Assembly (NCBI RefSeq): GCF_900465055.1
Contig: NZ_LS483250.1
Coordinates: 1,488,001 to 1,552,000, forward strand
DNA length: 64,000 nt
DNA from: Moritella yayanosii
GTDB lineage: Bacteria > Pseudomonadota > Gammaproteobacteria > Enterobacterales > Moritellaceae
Direction of reading: 5' to 3'
A program made the position numbers and the translations under genes. Position 1 is the stretch's first letter; the number at the start of each line of letters is the position of its first letter. The notes under the pieces were generated by a model. It had not been told where the DNA came from. It did not search any database and saw only the letters and a list, made by a program, of their open reading frames with translations. Positions 8,695 to 17,978 of the stretch are shown here, piece by piece.

Positions 8695-11154
8695 TTATAA
8701 CGGCACAATTGAACTATCATCAATAACAGCGCCGAGACGGTTCATAAAGAACTGAATATACTTATCATCATACAAGTTTTTAATCGCATTCGCTAAGCGT
8801 TGTTGAAAAATTATTTCTTCAAGTTGCGCAGGCGTTGATTTATTTGGGTTTTCACCAAAGTTAATCACTAGTTCAACGGGCTCTGATAATACTTGCTGCA
8901 GCGCGTCGCTTAACTGTTGACGCGACTTGTCATTGACAAAATAGCGTTGGTCTGGATTCATGGTCAAAGTAATACGACCAGGTTCCTGCTCCATCACACT
9001 GTGCAGCGCCAGTTGACGCACACGGCCACCTAAACTCATCTGATTAATGTAACAACACCACGGGTCATTCTCATCACGTAGCTTATTGTCTAACGATGCA
9101 GTTGCCGTTGATTTACCTGACTTCTGCGGCTGAAAAGCCGGTGACAAATCATTAATATCAACCTTAACCTGACTAAAACGGTCGATTTGACGAATCGCAG
9201 GCTCAGCACTAGGCTCTGGCATTTGGTTATGATAACCACCCTGCCCCTGATCTTGGTCTTGGTCTTGGTACTGTCCTTGATCTTGGTGATTATTTTGATA
9301 ACCGCCTTGGTCCTGATAGGCGTCAAGCGGTGGTAATTCTTGCCATGCCGGTGCAGACTGTTGCTGTGCTTGTTGCTGCATAGGCTGGCTTGCAGGTGCG
9401 TTAAAACGACTCTGCATAGTAGGTGTATGCTGTATAACAGGTGCTACCGATTTTTTCGGCGGTACATACGACGATGGAGCCTGTTCACTCTTCGTCGCGG
9501 TCGACTTTTTTGCAGTTGTACCTAAACGACTGCGTAAAAAATTACGGGTTTTACGTCCTTGGTCAACACTGTTTTCGGCTACCGGTGCTTGCGCAGGTAC
9601 TTGACTCTGTTGTTGCTGCTGTTGCTGCGGCGCAGTATTTACTTGTTCATGCTGAATTGGCGCAGCTTGTGTCGGTGCCGTATTCATCGGCTGAGGCGCA
9701 GCATAATCCGGTGGCGCCACACTTGGTGACTCAACTTGCGGAACAGCATAGTTTTGCGGCTCAACGCTCTGTGGTGCAGTGGTTGGCGGTTCAACTGTTG
9801 GCGGTTCAGCTGTTTGCGGCTCAACATGACCCATCGCTTGCGCTGCTTGTAATAACTCGTTTTGCTCTAGGTTTAAATTCGTCACCGCTTCATCACGCTG
9901 CTCAGCAACGGGTGCTACTGATTCTGATTTTGGTTGCTGTACTTGCGGCGGAGTCAGCTGTTGTATCTGAGCCGGAACTTGAGAAACCACGGCTTGCTCA
10001 ATCGGCGCTGCTATTGTCACAGCAGGCGCGATTGCGACTGGCGTCACATCTCTCTCTGGTGCTTGTAAACGCCCTTGTGGACGAAACGCTAGCATACGTA
10101 ATATCGTCATTTCTAACGCACTGCGTGGGTCAGGTGCAAGCGGCAGTTCTTTACGACCGGTTAAGGTGATCTGATAATATAACTGCACATCTTCTGGCGA
10201 CATATCATCGCACAAGGCTTTCACTTTATCGGCATGTTCAGTATCAACCACTGACGACGGCAAAATTTGCGCCATGGCAATGCGGTGTAACAAGCTTGCT
10301 AACTCCACGTGTAATTGGTCAAAGTCAGGTCCTAACGAGCTGACTTCAGCAATTTTAGCCATACACTTGTTAGCATCGCCACTGACAATTAAGCGCAGTA
10401 GCTGCAGCATATGGCTGTGATCTAACGTGCCCAGCATATCTAGCACTGTCTGGTATAATACTTCACCAGAACCATGTGATAACGCTTGATCAGTCAAACT
10501 CAACGCATCACGCATACTACCATCAGCCGCTTTAGCGATTGAATTTAATGCTGATAATTCATATTGACAATGTTCGCGCGATAAAATATGCACTAATTGC
10601 TGAGAGATCTGCTCAGTCGTTAGGCATTTCAAATGGAATTGCAAACAACGCGATAAGATCGTAATGGGTAATTTTTGTGGTTCGGTTGTCGCTAGCAAGA
10701 ACTTCACATATTCAGGAGGCTCTTCTAACGTTTTTAATAACGCATTAAAACTGTGCTTAGAAAGCATGTGTACTTCATCGATTAAGTACACCTTGAAACG
10801 GCCACGAGCAGGTTTATATTGCACATTATCAAGTAGCTCACGGGTATCTTCGACCTTGGTACGTGACGCCGCATCAATTTCAAGCAGATCCACATAACAG
10901 CCTTGGTCAATCTCGACACAGGTTGAACATTCACCGCAAGGTGTACTGGTGATGCCTTTCTCACAGTTTAAGCTTTTGGCGAAAATACGGGCGATGGTCG
11001 TTTTACCAACACCACGCGTACCACTAAGCAAATAAGCATGGTGTAAGCGGTCTTGCTCTAGCGCATTAACTAAAGCGGTCAGCACATGTTGTTGACCAAC
11101 AACTTGCTGAAAATTATGCGGGCGCCATTTACGCGCTAAAACTTGATAACTCAT
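8695..11154 (-). CDS. dnaX: DNA polymerase III tau subunit (and gamma by frameshift)
   Basis: Clamp-loader ATPase; the full product, tau, also couples polymerase and DnaB helicase. The protein has 819 residues. Domain I holds a Walker A motif (SGTRGVGKT, about 44-52), four zinc-binding cysteines (about 64-79), DEVH (about 126) and an SRC sensor (LSRCLQFHL). From about 365 to 680 there is a long low-complexity linker rich in Pro, Gln and Val, much longer than in E. coli (643 residues in total). The tau-specific C-terminal domain follows. An in-frame A AAA AAG slippery site (9505-9511) should give a gamma form of 556 residues. ebfC lies downstream and apt upstream, both on the same strand. Confidence 0.97.
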   Translation of the reverse strand: MSYQVLARKWRPHNFQQVVGQQHVLTALVNALEQDRLHHAYLLSGTRGVGKTTIARIFAKSLNCEKGITSTPCGECSTCVEIDQGCYVDLLEIDAASRTKVEDTRELLDNVQYKPARGRFKVYLIDEVHMLSKHSFNALLKTLEEPPEYVKFLLATTEPQKLPITILSRCLQFHLKCLTTEQISQQLVHILSREHCQYELSALNSIAKAADGSMRDALSLTDQALSHGSGEVLYQTVLDMLGTLDHSHMLQLLRLIVSGDANKCMAKIAEVSSLGPDFDQLHVELASLLHRIAMAQILPSSVVDTEHADKVKALCDDMSPEDVQLYYQITLTGRKELPLAPDPRSALEMTILRMLAFRPQGRLQAPERDVTPVAIAPAVTIAAPIEQAVVSQVPAQIQQLTPPQVQQPKSESVAPVAEQRDEAVTNLNLEQNELLQAAQAMGHVEPQTAEPPTVEPPTTAPQSVEPQNYAVPQVESPSVAPPDYAAPQPMNTAPTQAAPIQHEQVNTAPQQQQQQQSQVPAQAPVAENSVDQGRKTRNFLRSRLGTTAKKSTATKSEQAPSSYVPPKKSVAPVIQHTPTMQSRFNAPASQPMQQQAQQQSAPAWQELPPLDAYQDQGGYQNNHQDQGQYQDQDQDQGQGGYHNQMPEPSAEPAIRQIDRFSQVKVDINDLSPAFQPQKSGKSTATASLDNKLRDENDPWCCYINQMSLGGRVRQLALHSVMEQEPGRITLTMNPDQRYFVNDKSRQQLSDALQQVLSEPVELVINFGENPNKSTPAQLEEIIFQQRLANAIKNLYDDKYIQFFMNRLGAVIDDSSIVPL
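9469..9511 (-). promoter_or_regulatory. dnaX: Programmed -1 ribosomal frameshift signal in dnaX
   Basis: The heptamer A AAA AAG (9511 down to 9505) sits in frame as Ala-Lys-Lys. Seven bases later a hairpin can form: CGACGA (9497-9492), a 17-base loop, TCGTCG (9474-9469). A -1 slip gives the tail VDRDEE and then TGA at 9487-9485, so gamma would end after 556 residues. The same heptamer makes gamma in E. coli dnaX. The heptamer and early stop are read directly from the sequence; function is inferred by analogy. Confidence 0.75.
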
Positions 11155-11268
11155 AACAGTTCAACGATTACTTAATATTGATAAGCACTAATATGCTCGG
11201 GACTGAAAATAGCGGGCAGTCGGCCACCAGCTAATCATATTTATTACGATGGTTAACATTGTAACGGA

Positions 11269-11814
11269 CTATTCGCCGTCAAAATCAACTAATTTGGTAA
11301 TATTAACATTAAGATTCTTTAATACAGCTTCACCACCCAGATCAGGCAATGAGATAACAAATGCAGCCTCTTCAACAATACCGCCAAGCTGACGAATTAA
11401 AGATACAGTCGCAGCAACAGTGCCACCCGTCGCTAATAAATCATCAACAATAAGTACCTTATCGCCAGCGTCGACAGCATCAACGTGGATCTGTAATATA
11501 TCTGTACCGTATTCAAGTTTGTAGCTTTGCTCGATTGTTTTACGCGGTAATTTGTTTGGTTTACGCACTAAGATAAAACCTAACCCCAGTGCTTTTGCTA
11601 GCGGCGCACCAAAAATAAAGCCACGCGCTTCAGTACCCGCGACTTTGGTAAAACCAGCATCTTTAAAACGTTCCGCAAGCAAGTCGATAGTGGCAGAGAA
11701 TGCAGGGCCATTTTCAACGAGACTTGTTACGTCACGGAAAATGATGCCTGCTTTCGGGTAATCTGGAATTGATTTAATACTATCTTTAATAAACCCGAGT
11801 GTATCTTGGTTCAT
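11269..11814 (-). CDS. apt: Adenine phosphoribosyltransferase
   Basis: Salvages adenine with PRPP to make AMP in the cytoplasm. The 181-residue protein has the PRPP-binding motif [13 protein letters not shown] (about 123-135), the N-terminal [13 protein letters not shown] segment and [12 protein letters not shown], all typical of bacterial Apt. The length is normal. It is upstream of dnaX on the same strand, with a 114-base gap. It is divergent from dusC; the 233-base region between them should hold both promoters. Confidence 0.96.
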   Translation of the reverse strand: MNQDTLGFIKDSIKSIPDYPKAGIIFRDVTSLVENGPAFSATIDLLAERFKDAGFTKVAGTEARGFIFGAPLAKALGLGFILVRKPNKLPRKTIEQSYKLEYGTDILQIHVDAVDAGDKVLIVDDLLATGGTVAATVSLIRQLGGIVEEAAFVISLPDLGGEAVLKNLNVNITKLVDFDGE

Positions 11815-12047
11815 GTTTCAACCTGTTAATTTGATGAGCTATATGTCATATAGCCAATTAAGTTGGGTATAAAACATGCACTCAATATATAGAAGTAAGT
11901 GATTACGATAAATTTTATGTAACTGCTTGTTGATATGCAAGCGAGTATTAAGCTTAACGCCCTTTTGAAGAAATTATTATACGATATATTTGGCAATTGT
12001 GGTTAATTCTGTTTTAATCGCTCATTTTGCCAACGCAGGACAATAAC

Positions 12048-12986
12048 ATGCGCGTAGTTTTAGCCCCAATGGAGGGCGTTGTTGACAATTTGATGCGCGA
12101 GTTACTGACCGCACAAGGCGGTTACGATTTATGTATAACCGAGTTTATCCGCGTCGTCGAACAGCTATTACCAGAGAAGATTTTTTACCGTTATTGTGCC
12201 GAATTAAACCATGGTAGCCGCACACAAGCCGGAACTCCAGTACGCATTCAATTATTAGGGCAACATCCACAATGGATGGCAGAAAATGCGGTTCGTGCCA
12301 TTGACCTTGGTTCTCACGGTTTAGATATCAACTTTGGTTGCCCGGCGAAACAAGTAAATAAGTCATCTGGTGGCGCTGCATGTTTACGTGAACCAGAACT
12401 GGTGTATCAAATCGTTAAGCAAGTACGTGATGCCGTACCCGCAGAGCATACCGTCAGTGCCAAGATCCGCTTAGGTTGGGAAGACAGTAACCAAAAGTTA
12501 GAAATTGCCGATGCAGTGCAACAAGCAGGTGCTAATGAACTAACAGTTCATGGCCGTACCAAAGCCGATGGTTATCGTGCCGCAGCAATTAACTGGCAAG
12601 CAATTGCCGAAATCAGGCAGCATGTATCCATACCAGTGATTGCCAATGGTGAAATATGGAGTCATGCCGATGCGCAACGTTGCTTAGAGGTGACTGGTTG
12701 TAACGATTTAATGGTCGGTCGCGGTGCATTAAACTTACCCAATTTAGGCGAAGTGGTTAAATACAACAAAGCACCAATGCCTTGGGCTGACGTGATTGTT
12801 TTATTGCGGAACTACTGCCAATTAGAGATCCGTGGTGATAAAGAAAAGTATCTACCCAACAGAATAAAACAGTGGTTTAGCTATCTACGTAAGCAGTATC
12901 CTGAAGCGGTCGACTTGTTTACCGAATTAAGAGCCTTACGTCAGTCAGCAGAAGTGATTAATACACTGAACAACTACCAAGTATGA
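12048..12986 (+). CDS. dusC: tRNA-dihydrouridine(16) synthase
   Basis: Flavoenzyme that reduces a uridine of tRNA (U16 for the DusC branch) with NADPH. The protein has 312 residues from the ATG at 12048, which has a CAGGA site seven bases upstream; an upstream TTG in the same frame is less likely. Visible Dus motifs are LAPMEGVVD at the N-terminus, [16 protein letters not shown] with the catalytic Cys (about 95-110), [15 protein letters not shown] and ANGEIWS. The [13 protein letters not shown]-terminal region resembles DusC rather than DusA or DusB. Confidence 0.92.
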   Translation: MRVVLAPMEGVVDNLMRELLTAQGGYDLCITEFIRVVEQLLPEKIFYRYCAELNHGSRTQAGTPVRIQLLGQHPQWMAENAVRAIDLGSHGLDINFGCPAKQVNKSSGGAACLREPELVYQIVKQVRDAVPAEHTVSAKIRLGWEDSNQKLEIADAVQQAGANELTVHGRTKADGYRAAAINWQAIAEIRQHVSIPVIANGEIWSHADAQRCLEVTGCNDLMVGRGALNLPNLGEVVKYNKAPMPWADVIVLLRNYCQLEIRGDKEKYLPNRIKQWFSYLRKQYPEAVDLFTELRALRQSAEVINTLNNYQV

Positions 12987-13075
12987 TCCTTTAAGGGATC
13001 TTGACTCGATTAAATAGCAGTGTTAATAATAGAGCTTAAACTCATATTCATGCATAATTCAAGGATGAATTACCG

Positions 13076-14986
13076 TTGCGTATTACCATAAAAAAAGCCC
13101 TTATTAGTGGCATAATTCTGCTGCAATTTGTCACGCTTACCACATTATTACTTTCAAGTTACATCTCAAATCAGCGTTCATTTAATGCACATGCCCAAAA
13201 GTTAATGATTGATTATGCAGATAATATTATTGATAACTCGAAACGCTTTCTTGATACTGCAAAAGCAACAACCTTATTAACCAGTGAATTACTTCGCTCA
13301 GATGTGTTATCGATTAATCGCCCCGATGATCTCAGTTTATATTTTTTCCAGCAATTAAAACAATCACCACATATCTCAGGGATCTATTTTGCCAATACCA
13401 ACGGTACCTTTGTCCATGTACAACGCGAGCAAGGTTTCAAAGAGCCATTATTTTCACGAAAATTAATTACCTTTGATACTAATAGTGCATTAAATTCATC
13501 ACATCTCTACACTCATGATAATAACTTTACACAACTTTCCGTAAAAACAATAACCAACGAATCCTACGATCCACGCGACCGAATTTGGTTTAATAAAGCA
13601 CTGGATAACGATGCGTTATCTTGGACGGACCCTTATATATTTTTTTCTTCACGTAAACCTGGGATCACCAGTTCAATGCCGGTGTATAACAAAGATAAGC
13701 AGTTAATAGGTGTCATTGGTGTCGATGTGTCATTGGCCACTATTTCATCATTTTTCGATAACCTTGACCTAGGCGAACACAGCACCGCCTTTGTTACCAA
13801 TCGGCTCGGTGAAATAATCGCCTATCCCGACCAAAAAATCATTCAAGACACCGCAAATGAAAGTTTACGCTTTCCACGCATCAATGAAATTAACAATCCA
13901 ATCGCCTTAACCGCATGGCAAGCGTTGCAAGAAAAAACCCAATTGTTTTCGACCGGAGGTACTGCAACAGCCGTGACATTTGAATTCGACAACAATACCT
14001 ATCATGGTTTATTTAAAGAGTTTACCCATCATAAATGGCCGTGGATCATCGCGATTTACATGCCAGAAAAATTCTTTCTCAGTGACTTAATTGATAATCA
14101 AAAATTGAATATTTTATTTGGTCTCGTGATCAGTATTATTGCCTGTCTCACTTCATTCTTTTTTATTAATCACATTACCGACTCACTGCGAAAAATAAAA
14201 ATAATTGCAGAGAATATCCGTTGTGGTCAATTTATTAAAACAGATATAGCTGAATCCACCTTTGTAGAACTGCAGCAAACGCAATACGCCTTCAACAATA
14301 TGATCGATAGTTTGATTGCATCACGTAAAGAAAATGAACAGCTGCACTTAATGTTAGAAAAAACCAATGCCGAAACCATTACTCGACTTGGCCTAGCAGC
14401 CGAATATAAGAATGATTCATCGCCAAACCACATTCGACGGGTATCGCGTTATTGTGAGGTAATTGGTTTAAACATGGGCATGTCAAAAGACAAAGCCAAA
14501 GAGTTACGCGCTGCCGCAAAATTACATGACATAGGTAAGATAGGTATTCCTGAACAGATTTTATCAAAACCCGCCGCACTAACAATGCAAGAATTGGTCA
14601 TGATGAAAACAGCGCCAGTGATTGGCGCAAAGATTTTGCAAGATGCAGAATCAGCCACACTTAAACTCGCTCATGATATTGCGCTAACCTTACACGAACA
14701 CTGGGATGGCAATGGTTACCCTAACCAATTACAATATCATGACATCCCATTATCAGCGCGTATTGTTGCCGTTGTTGATACCTTTGATACCATGATCCAT
14801 CCTCGTTGTTACAAAAAGGCGATCCCAATTGAGATCGCCATTAATAAAATCCAAGCATTATCTGGTAGCAAGTTTGATCCTAGCGTGATCGCCGCGTTTG
14901 ACAGCTGTTTAATGGATATACTTAATATCTATAAGCAGTTATCACCGAGTGTTGATATTCATCAACGGCCTCGGCGGTGTCAATAG
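13076..14986 (+). CDS. Membrane sensor: Cache-HAMP-HD-GYP phosphodiesterase-like protein
   Basis: Likely a membrane receptor controlling cyclic di-GMP breakdown. The 636-residue protein begins at a TTG with AAGGA ten bases upstream. There is a membrane segment at about 8-28, a periplasmic double-Cache domain (about 35-335, with YDPRDRIWF and GVIGVDVSL), a second membrane segment (about 343-363), HAMP, and HD-GYP (about 450-610). The HD motif is LHDIGKIGIP. The usual HHE of the second metal motif reads LHE here (LHEHWDGNGYP), so one expected metal ligand is Leu. The GYP triplet is intact. Activity may be altered or lost. It stands alone and is convergent with nfeD. Confidence 0.88.
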   Translation: MRITIKKALISGIILLQFVTLTTLLLSSYISNQRSFNAHAQKLMIDYADNIIDNSKRFLDTAKATTLLTSELLRSDVLSINRPDDLSLYFFQQLKQSPHISGIYFANTNGTFVHVQREQGFKEPLFSRKLITFDTNSALNSSHLYTHDNNFTQLSVKTITNESYDPRDRIWFNKALDNDALSWTDPYIFFSSRKPGITSSMPVYNKDKQLIGVIGVDVSLATISSFFDNLDLGEHSTAFVTNRLGEIIAYPDQKIIQDTANESLRFPRINEINNPIALTAWQALQEKTQLFSTGGTATAVTFEFDNNTYHGLFKEFTHHKWPWIIAIYMPEKFFLSDLIDNQKLNILFGLVISIIACLTSFFFINHITDSLRKIKIIAENIRCGQFIKTDIAESTFVELQQTQYAFNNMIDSLIASRKENEQLHLMLEKTNAETITRLGLAAEYKNDSSPNHIRRVSRYCEVIGLNMGMSKDKAKELRAAAKLHDIGKIGIPEQILSKPAALTMQELVMMKTAPVIGAKILQDAESATLKLAHDIALTLHEHWDGNGYPNQLQYHDIPLSARIVAVVDTFDTMIHPRCYKKAIPIEIAINKIQALSGSKFDPSVIAAFDSCLMDILNIYKQLSPSVDIHQRPRRCQ

Positions 14987-15014
14987 ACAATATTCTGTCG
15001 CGCATATTACGTCT

Positions 15015-15479
15015 TTATTCGACAATTAAAATGTTGCCATCAACGGCAACTATTTTAACCCGTAGCCCAGTATCAAGGGCTTCAACCGTCGCAGAGTCAC
15101 TTAAGCGCGCGTTCCAATTAATGCCTGAATGACGCACTTTACCACCATTAATAGTGACGATCTCACTCACTGGCACCGTTTGTCCAATCATGTCACTACT
15201 GGTATCTGGTACGAATTTATCGCCTTGAAAGTGCTTAAGTGGTTTCCATAAAAGCAGCGCACTAATCGCGGTTAATAGACCCACAGAGAGGACTTCAATC
15301 TCCCATCCAGCAATCACCCCCAAGTTAACCAATAAGCCAGTCACGAGGCAACCAAGACTGAAAAACAACAGCGGACCACTTAAACCAATCACACCCAGTT
15401 CAACGACTAACGTAATCGCCCCAATAACATAAAGTAATTGATCGTGATTATTTTGTAAGTAATCGATTAATGAATCCAT
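15015..15479 (-). CDS. NfeD-family membrane protein
   Basis: A 154-residue protein starting MDSLIDYLQN, with a GGAG site upstream. Two or three hydrophobic segments (about 14-75) precede a C-terminal OB-fold-like NfeD domain (about 90-154, with GQTVPVSEI and VRHSGINWNARL). NfeD proteins pair with SPFH/stomatin-like proteins in membranes; here the gene follows the SPFH gene by 34 bases. It corresponds to the short YbbK-partner type. The exact job is unknown. Confidence 0.88.
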   Translation of the reverse strand: MDSLIDYLQNNHDQLLYVIGAITLVVELGVIGLSGPLLFFSLGCLVTGLLVNLGVIAGWEIEVLSVGLLTAISALLLWKPLKHFQGDKFVPDTSSDMIGQTVPVSEIVTINGGKVRHSGINWNARLSDSATVEALDTGLRVKIVAVDGNILIVE

Positions 15480-15513
15480 TTCGTAAACTCCATTCAATGG
15501 TTACCCCAGCGTG

Positions 15514-16488
15514 TTATTCCGATAATTTTAATGCGCTAGATATAGCAATCGCTTGCGCGACCGTATTACCTATATTCTCGCTGGTTTTACCGTCTGTTAA
15601 TATGACAGAACCTTCGGCGGCAATGGCTTTGTGCGCCGCAATCGCATCTTGGGCAAGCGTTAAACGTACAGCTTGCTGCCCTTCACTGGTTATTGCTGCA
15701 GCACCAATCACACTTAACGCGGTAGAATCGGCATTCGCGACCAATCTAATTGCTTCTGCTTTACCTGTTGCTTCCAAGATTTGTGACTCTTTACTCGCTT
15801 CTGCTGCTAATACCAGTTCTGCTTTTGCGGCTTCAGCATCGAGCACCCGGGCTTGTTTCAAACCTTCAGCTTTGGTAACCGCCGCGGTTTTAACACCTTC
15901 CGCAGTCAGGATAACGGAACGTTTTTCACGCTCTGCCGTCATCTGTTTTTCCATGTCTTCTTTGATTGAGGTAGGTGGCGTAATGTCTTTAATCTCATAA
16001 CGCGTAACCTGCACACCCCAAGGTTGGGTCGCATCCGTCATCGCGGCCAAAATATTCGCATTAATCTTATCGCGATTTTGGAAACATTGATCGAGTTCCA
16101 TCGAGCCAATTGCATTACGCATTGTGGTTGTCGCTAACTGAATCACCGCTAATTTATAGTCGGTAATATTATTCGTTGCAGCAGACGCATCAATCACTTT
16201 CATAAACAAGATACCATCAATTTCTAATGATATATTGTCTTTGGTGATAGCGGATTGTGATGATATGTCTAATGATTGTTCTTTTAAGTTACGATCCGCA
16301 GCAACCTTTTGCACAAATGGAACAATAAAATTAAGACCCGCTTGTAATGTGCCGCTATAACGCCCAAACGTATAAATAACATAACCTCTGTTTTGCGGAA
16401 CAAAGAGTATGCCTTGTTGAATTGTGTATATGACCACAACAGAGATCCAAAGCCAGGGTGTTAATAGTATGTCAATTACAGTTTCCAT
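15514..16488 (-). CDS. qmcA: SPFH/Band 7 (stomatin-like) membrane protein, QmcA type
   Basis: A 324-residue protein with one N-terminal membrane anchor (about 8-28), then VPQNRGYVIYTFGRY, which opens the Band 7 domain (about 33-200, with ITPPTSIKEDMEKQMTAERE). A long Ala/Glu-rich coiled coil follows (about 200-270). The order and length fit E. coli QmcA. Such proteins form large rings in membrane microdomains. It is followed by nfeD in the usual two-gene operon. Confidence 0.92.
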   Translation of the reverse strand: METVIDILLTPWLWISVVVIYTIQQGILFVPQNRGYVIYTFGRYSGTLQAGLNFIVPFVQKVAADRNLKEQSLDISSQSAITKDNISLEIDGILFMKVIDASAATNNITDYKLAVIQLATTTMRNAIGSMELDQCFQNRDKINANILAAMTDATQPWGVQVTRYEIKDITPPTSIKEDMEKQMTAEREKRSVILTAEGVKTAAVTKAEGLKQARVLDAEAAKAELVLAAEASKESQILEATGKAEAIRLVANADSTALSVIGAAAITSEGQQAVRLTLAQDAIAAHKAIAAEGSVILTDGKTSENIGNTVAQAIAISSALKLSE

Positions 16489-16872
16489 AAATGTGTATCC
16501 TTAGTATTTGATGTTGCTTTGCAACCATTAAATCATTATTGAGCGAAACGAATGCCAGTGTGGAAATACACACGTCTCAGTATTATTTATTTAAACAATA
16601 CCTTATTGTAACCCGCTCCAATAGTAAAAATGCTTATAAATAACAATTAAAGTCTAATTTTATATCTATATTGAGATATTACATCCATAACGAGTATTGA
16701 AAATAAGAGTAAGAACCTTCGAATTTGTTAATTGCAGCCTTAACTGCTCCGATGTTTAGTAAAATAAGGCTGTTTTGAGCGTAAACGAACTTTTATATAT
16801 TGAGACCTGACACTTCGGGCCGTAATATACACACTTATTTGTAAGTATGTGTTTTACTGTTTAGGAAATTTT
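16489..16872. other. 384-base intergenic region between qmcA and the acyltransferase gene
   Basis: AT-rich divergent promoter region. One inverted repeat, CAGCCTTA (16735-16742) with TAAGGCTG (16765-16772) followed by TTTTG, could end a short leader or small RNA on the plus strand. No convincing gene is seen. Confidence 0.3.
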
Positions 16873-17805
16873 ATGTCATTTATACGAGGCTGTTTAGCGT
16901 TTATCTTTTATTATTTAAATTTATTGTTTTGGGCGACCCCCATCATTATTTTAAGCCCAATCAAATTACTGCCAATTAAAATACTGCAGACTCTTTGTTC
17001 TGCATTGCTGGTCTGCTTTGCAAGTAATTGGATCAAGGTTAACGGGGTGATAGAACGCCTAATTCACCCAGTAAAAATTCATCTGCACAATGCTGATGTC
17101 GAACTGTCGGAAAAAGAATGGTACATGGTCATTGCGAACCATCAATCTTGGGTTGATATCCTGATCTTGCAGCGTGTATTAAATAAAAAGATCCCCTTCT
17201 TAAAATTTTTCTTGAAGAAAGAACTTATCTTTGTTCCTTTCTTAGGCATGGCTTGGTGGGCGCTAGACTTCCCGTTTATGCGTCGTTATAGCACTGCGCA
17301 ACTAAAGAAAAACCCGACGTTACGCGGTAAAGATATCGAAATAACACGCAAAGCCTGCGCTAAATTCAAATCAACCCCTGTCAGTGTGATGAATTTTGTT
17401 GAAGGTACACGCTTGACCACAGAAAAACATAACAAGCAAAAATCACCGTTCAAGCATCTGCTAAAACCCAAAGCCGGTGGATTAGCGTTTGCACTGTCTG
17501 CATTAGGCGATCACATTCATAAAGTGGTTGATGTGACCATTTATTACCCTGAACAAACACCTACATTTTGGCAATATATATGTGGTGAAGTGAAAGATGT
17601 ACATGTGCATATTAGCGTATCTAAAATTGATGCCAAGATGCGCGGCGATTACCAAAAAGACCGAGCATTCAAAATTGGCTTTCAGCAACACTTGAATCAA
17701 CTTTGGATAGAAAAAGACGCCATTCTAGAAACCATGGCACAAAATCACACCGCAATCACAGACAAAAATAACACAGAAAAAACCAATACAACCAGTTCGC
17801 CATAG
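16873..17805 (+). CDS. 1-acyl-glycerol-phosphate acyltransferase-like (YihG type)
   Basis: A 310-residue membrane-associated acyltransferase of the PlsC-like superfamily, probably acting on a glycerolipid. The ATG at 16873 has AGGA six bases upstream. An N-terminal hydrophobic segment (about 5-55) comes before the HX4D motif, NHQSWVD (about 90). FLKKELIFVPFLGMAWW and the FVEGTR substrate motif (about 178) follow. The C-terminal tail is Asn/Thr-rich. It resembles E. coli YihG; the substrate is not known from sequence. Confidence 0.85.
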   Translation: MSFIRGCLAFIFYYLNLLFWATPIIILSPIKLLPIKILQTLCSALLVCFASNWIKVNGVIERLIHPVKIHLHNADVELSEKEWYMVIANHQSWVDILILQRVLNKKIPFLKFFLKKELIFVPFLGMAWWALDFPFMRRYSTAQLKKNPTLRGKDIEITRKACAKFKSTPVSVMNFVEGTRLTTEKHNKQKSPFKHLLKPKAGGLAFALSALGDHIHKVVDVTIYYPEQTPTFWQYICGEVKDVHVHISVSKIDAKMRGDYQKDRAFKIGFQQHLNQLWIEKDAILETMAQNHTAITDKNNTEKTNTTSSP

Positions 17806-17978
17806 GTCAAAAAACAACAGGGTGTCTCGAACAAAATACAACTGCCACCAAGTATCTTTACATTAATTTAACTTTTACAACGCTATTACCTATAAATTTA
17901 ATGTATCATTACTACCTCTTAAGATGTAAATACAATACCAATTAATAAATCCAATACTACAGTGGGGATAAATAAGTA

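Noticed and set aside
9441-10169. A 242-codon open frame on the plus strand
   Set aside because: It lies entirely opposite the low-complexity linker of dnaX; the repeats of Pro/Gln codons keep the other strand open. No ribosome-binding site or motif.
11155-11268. Possible signal recognition particle RNA between apt and dnaX
   Set aside because: The conserved GGAAGCAGCC-type core is not present on either strand.
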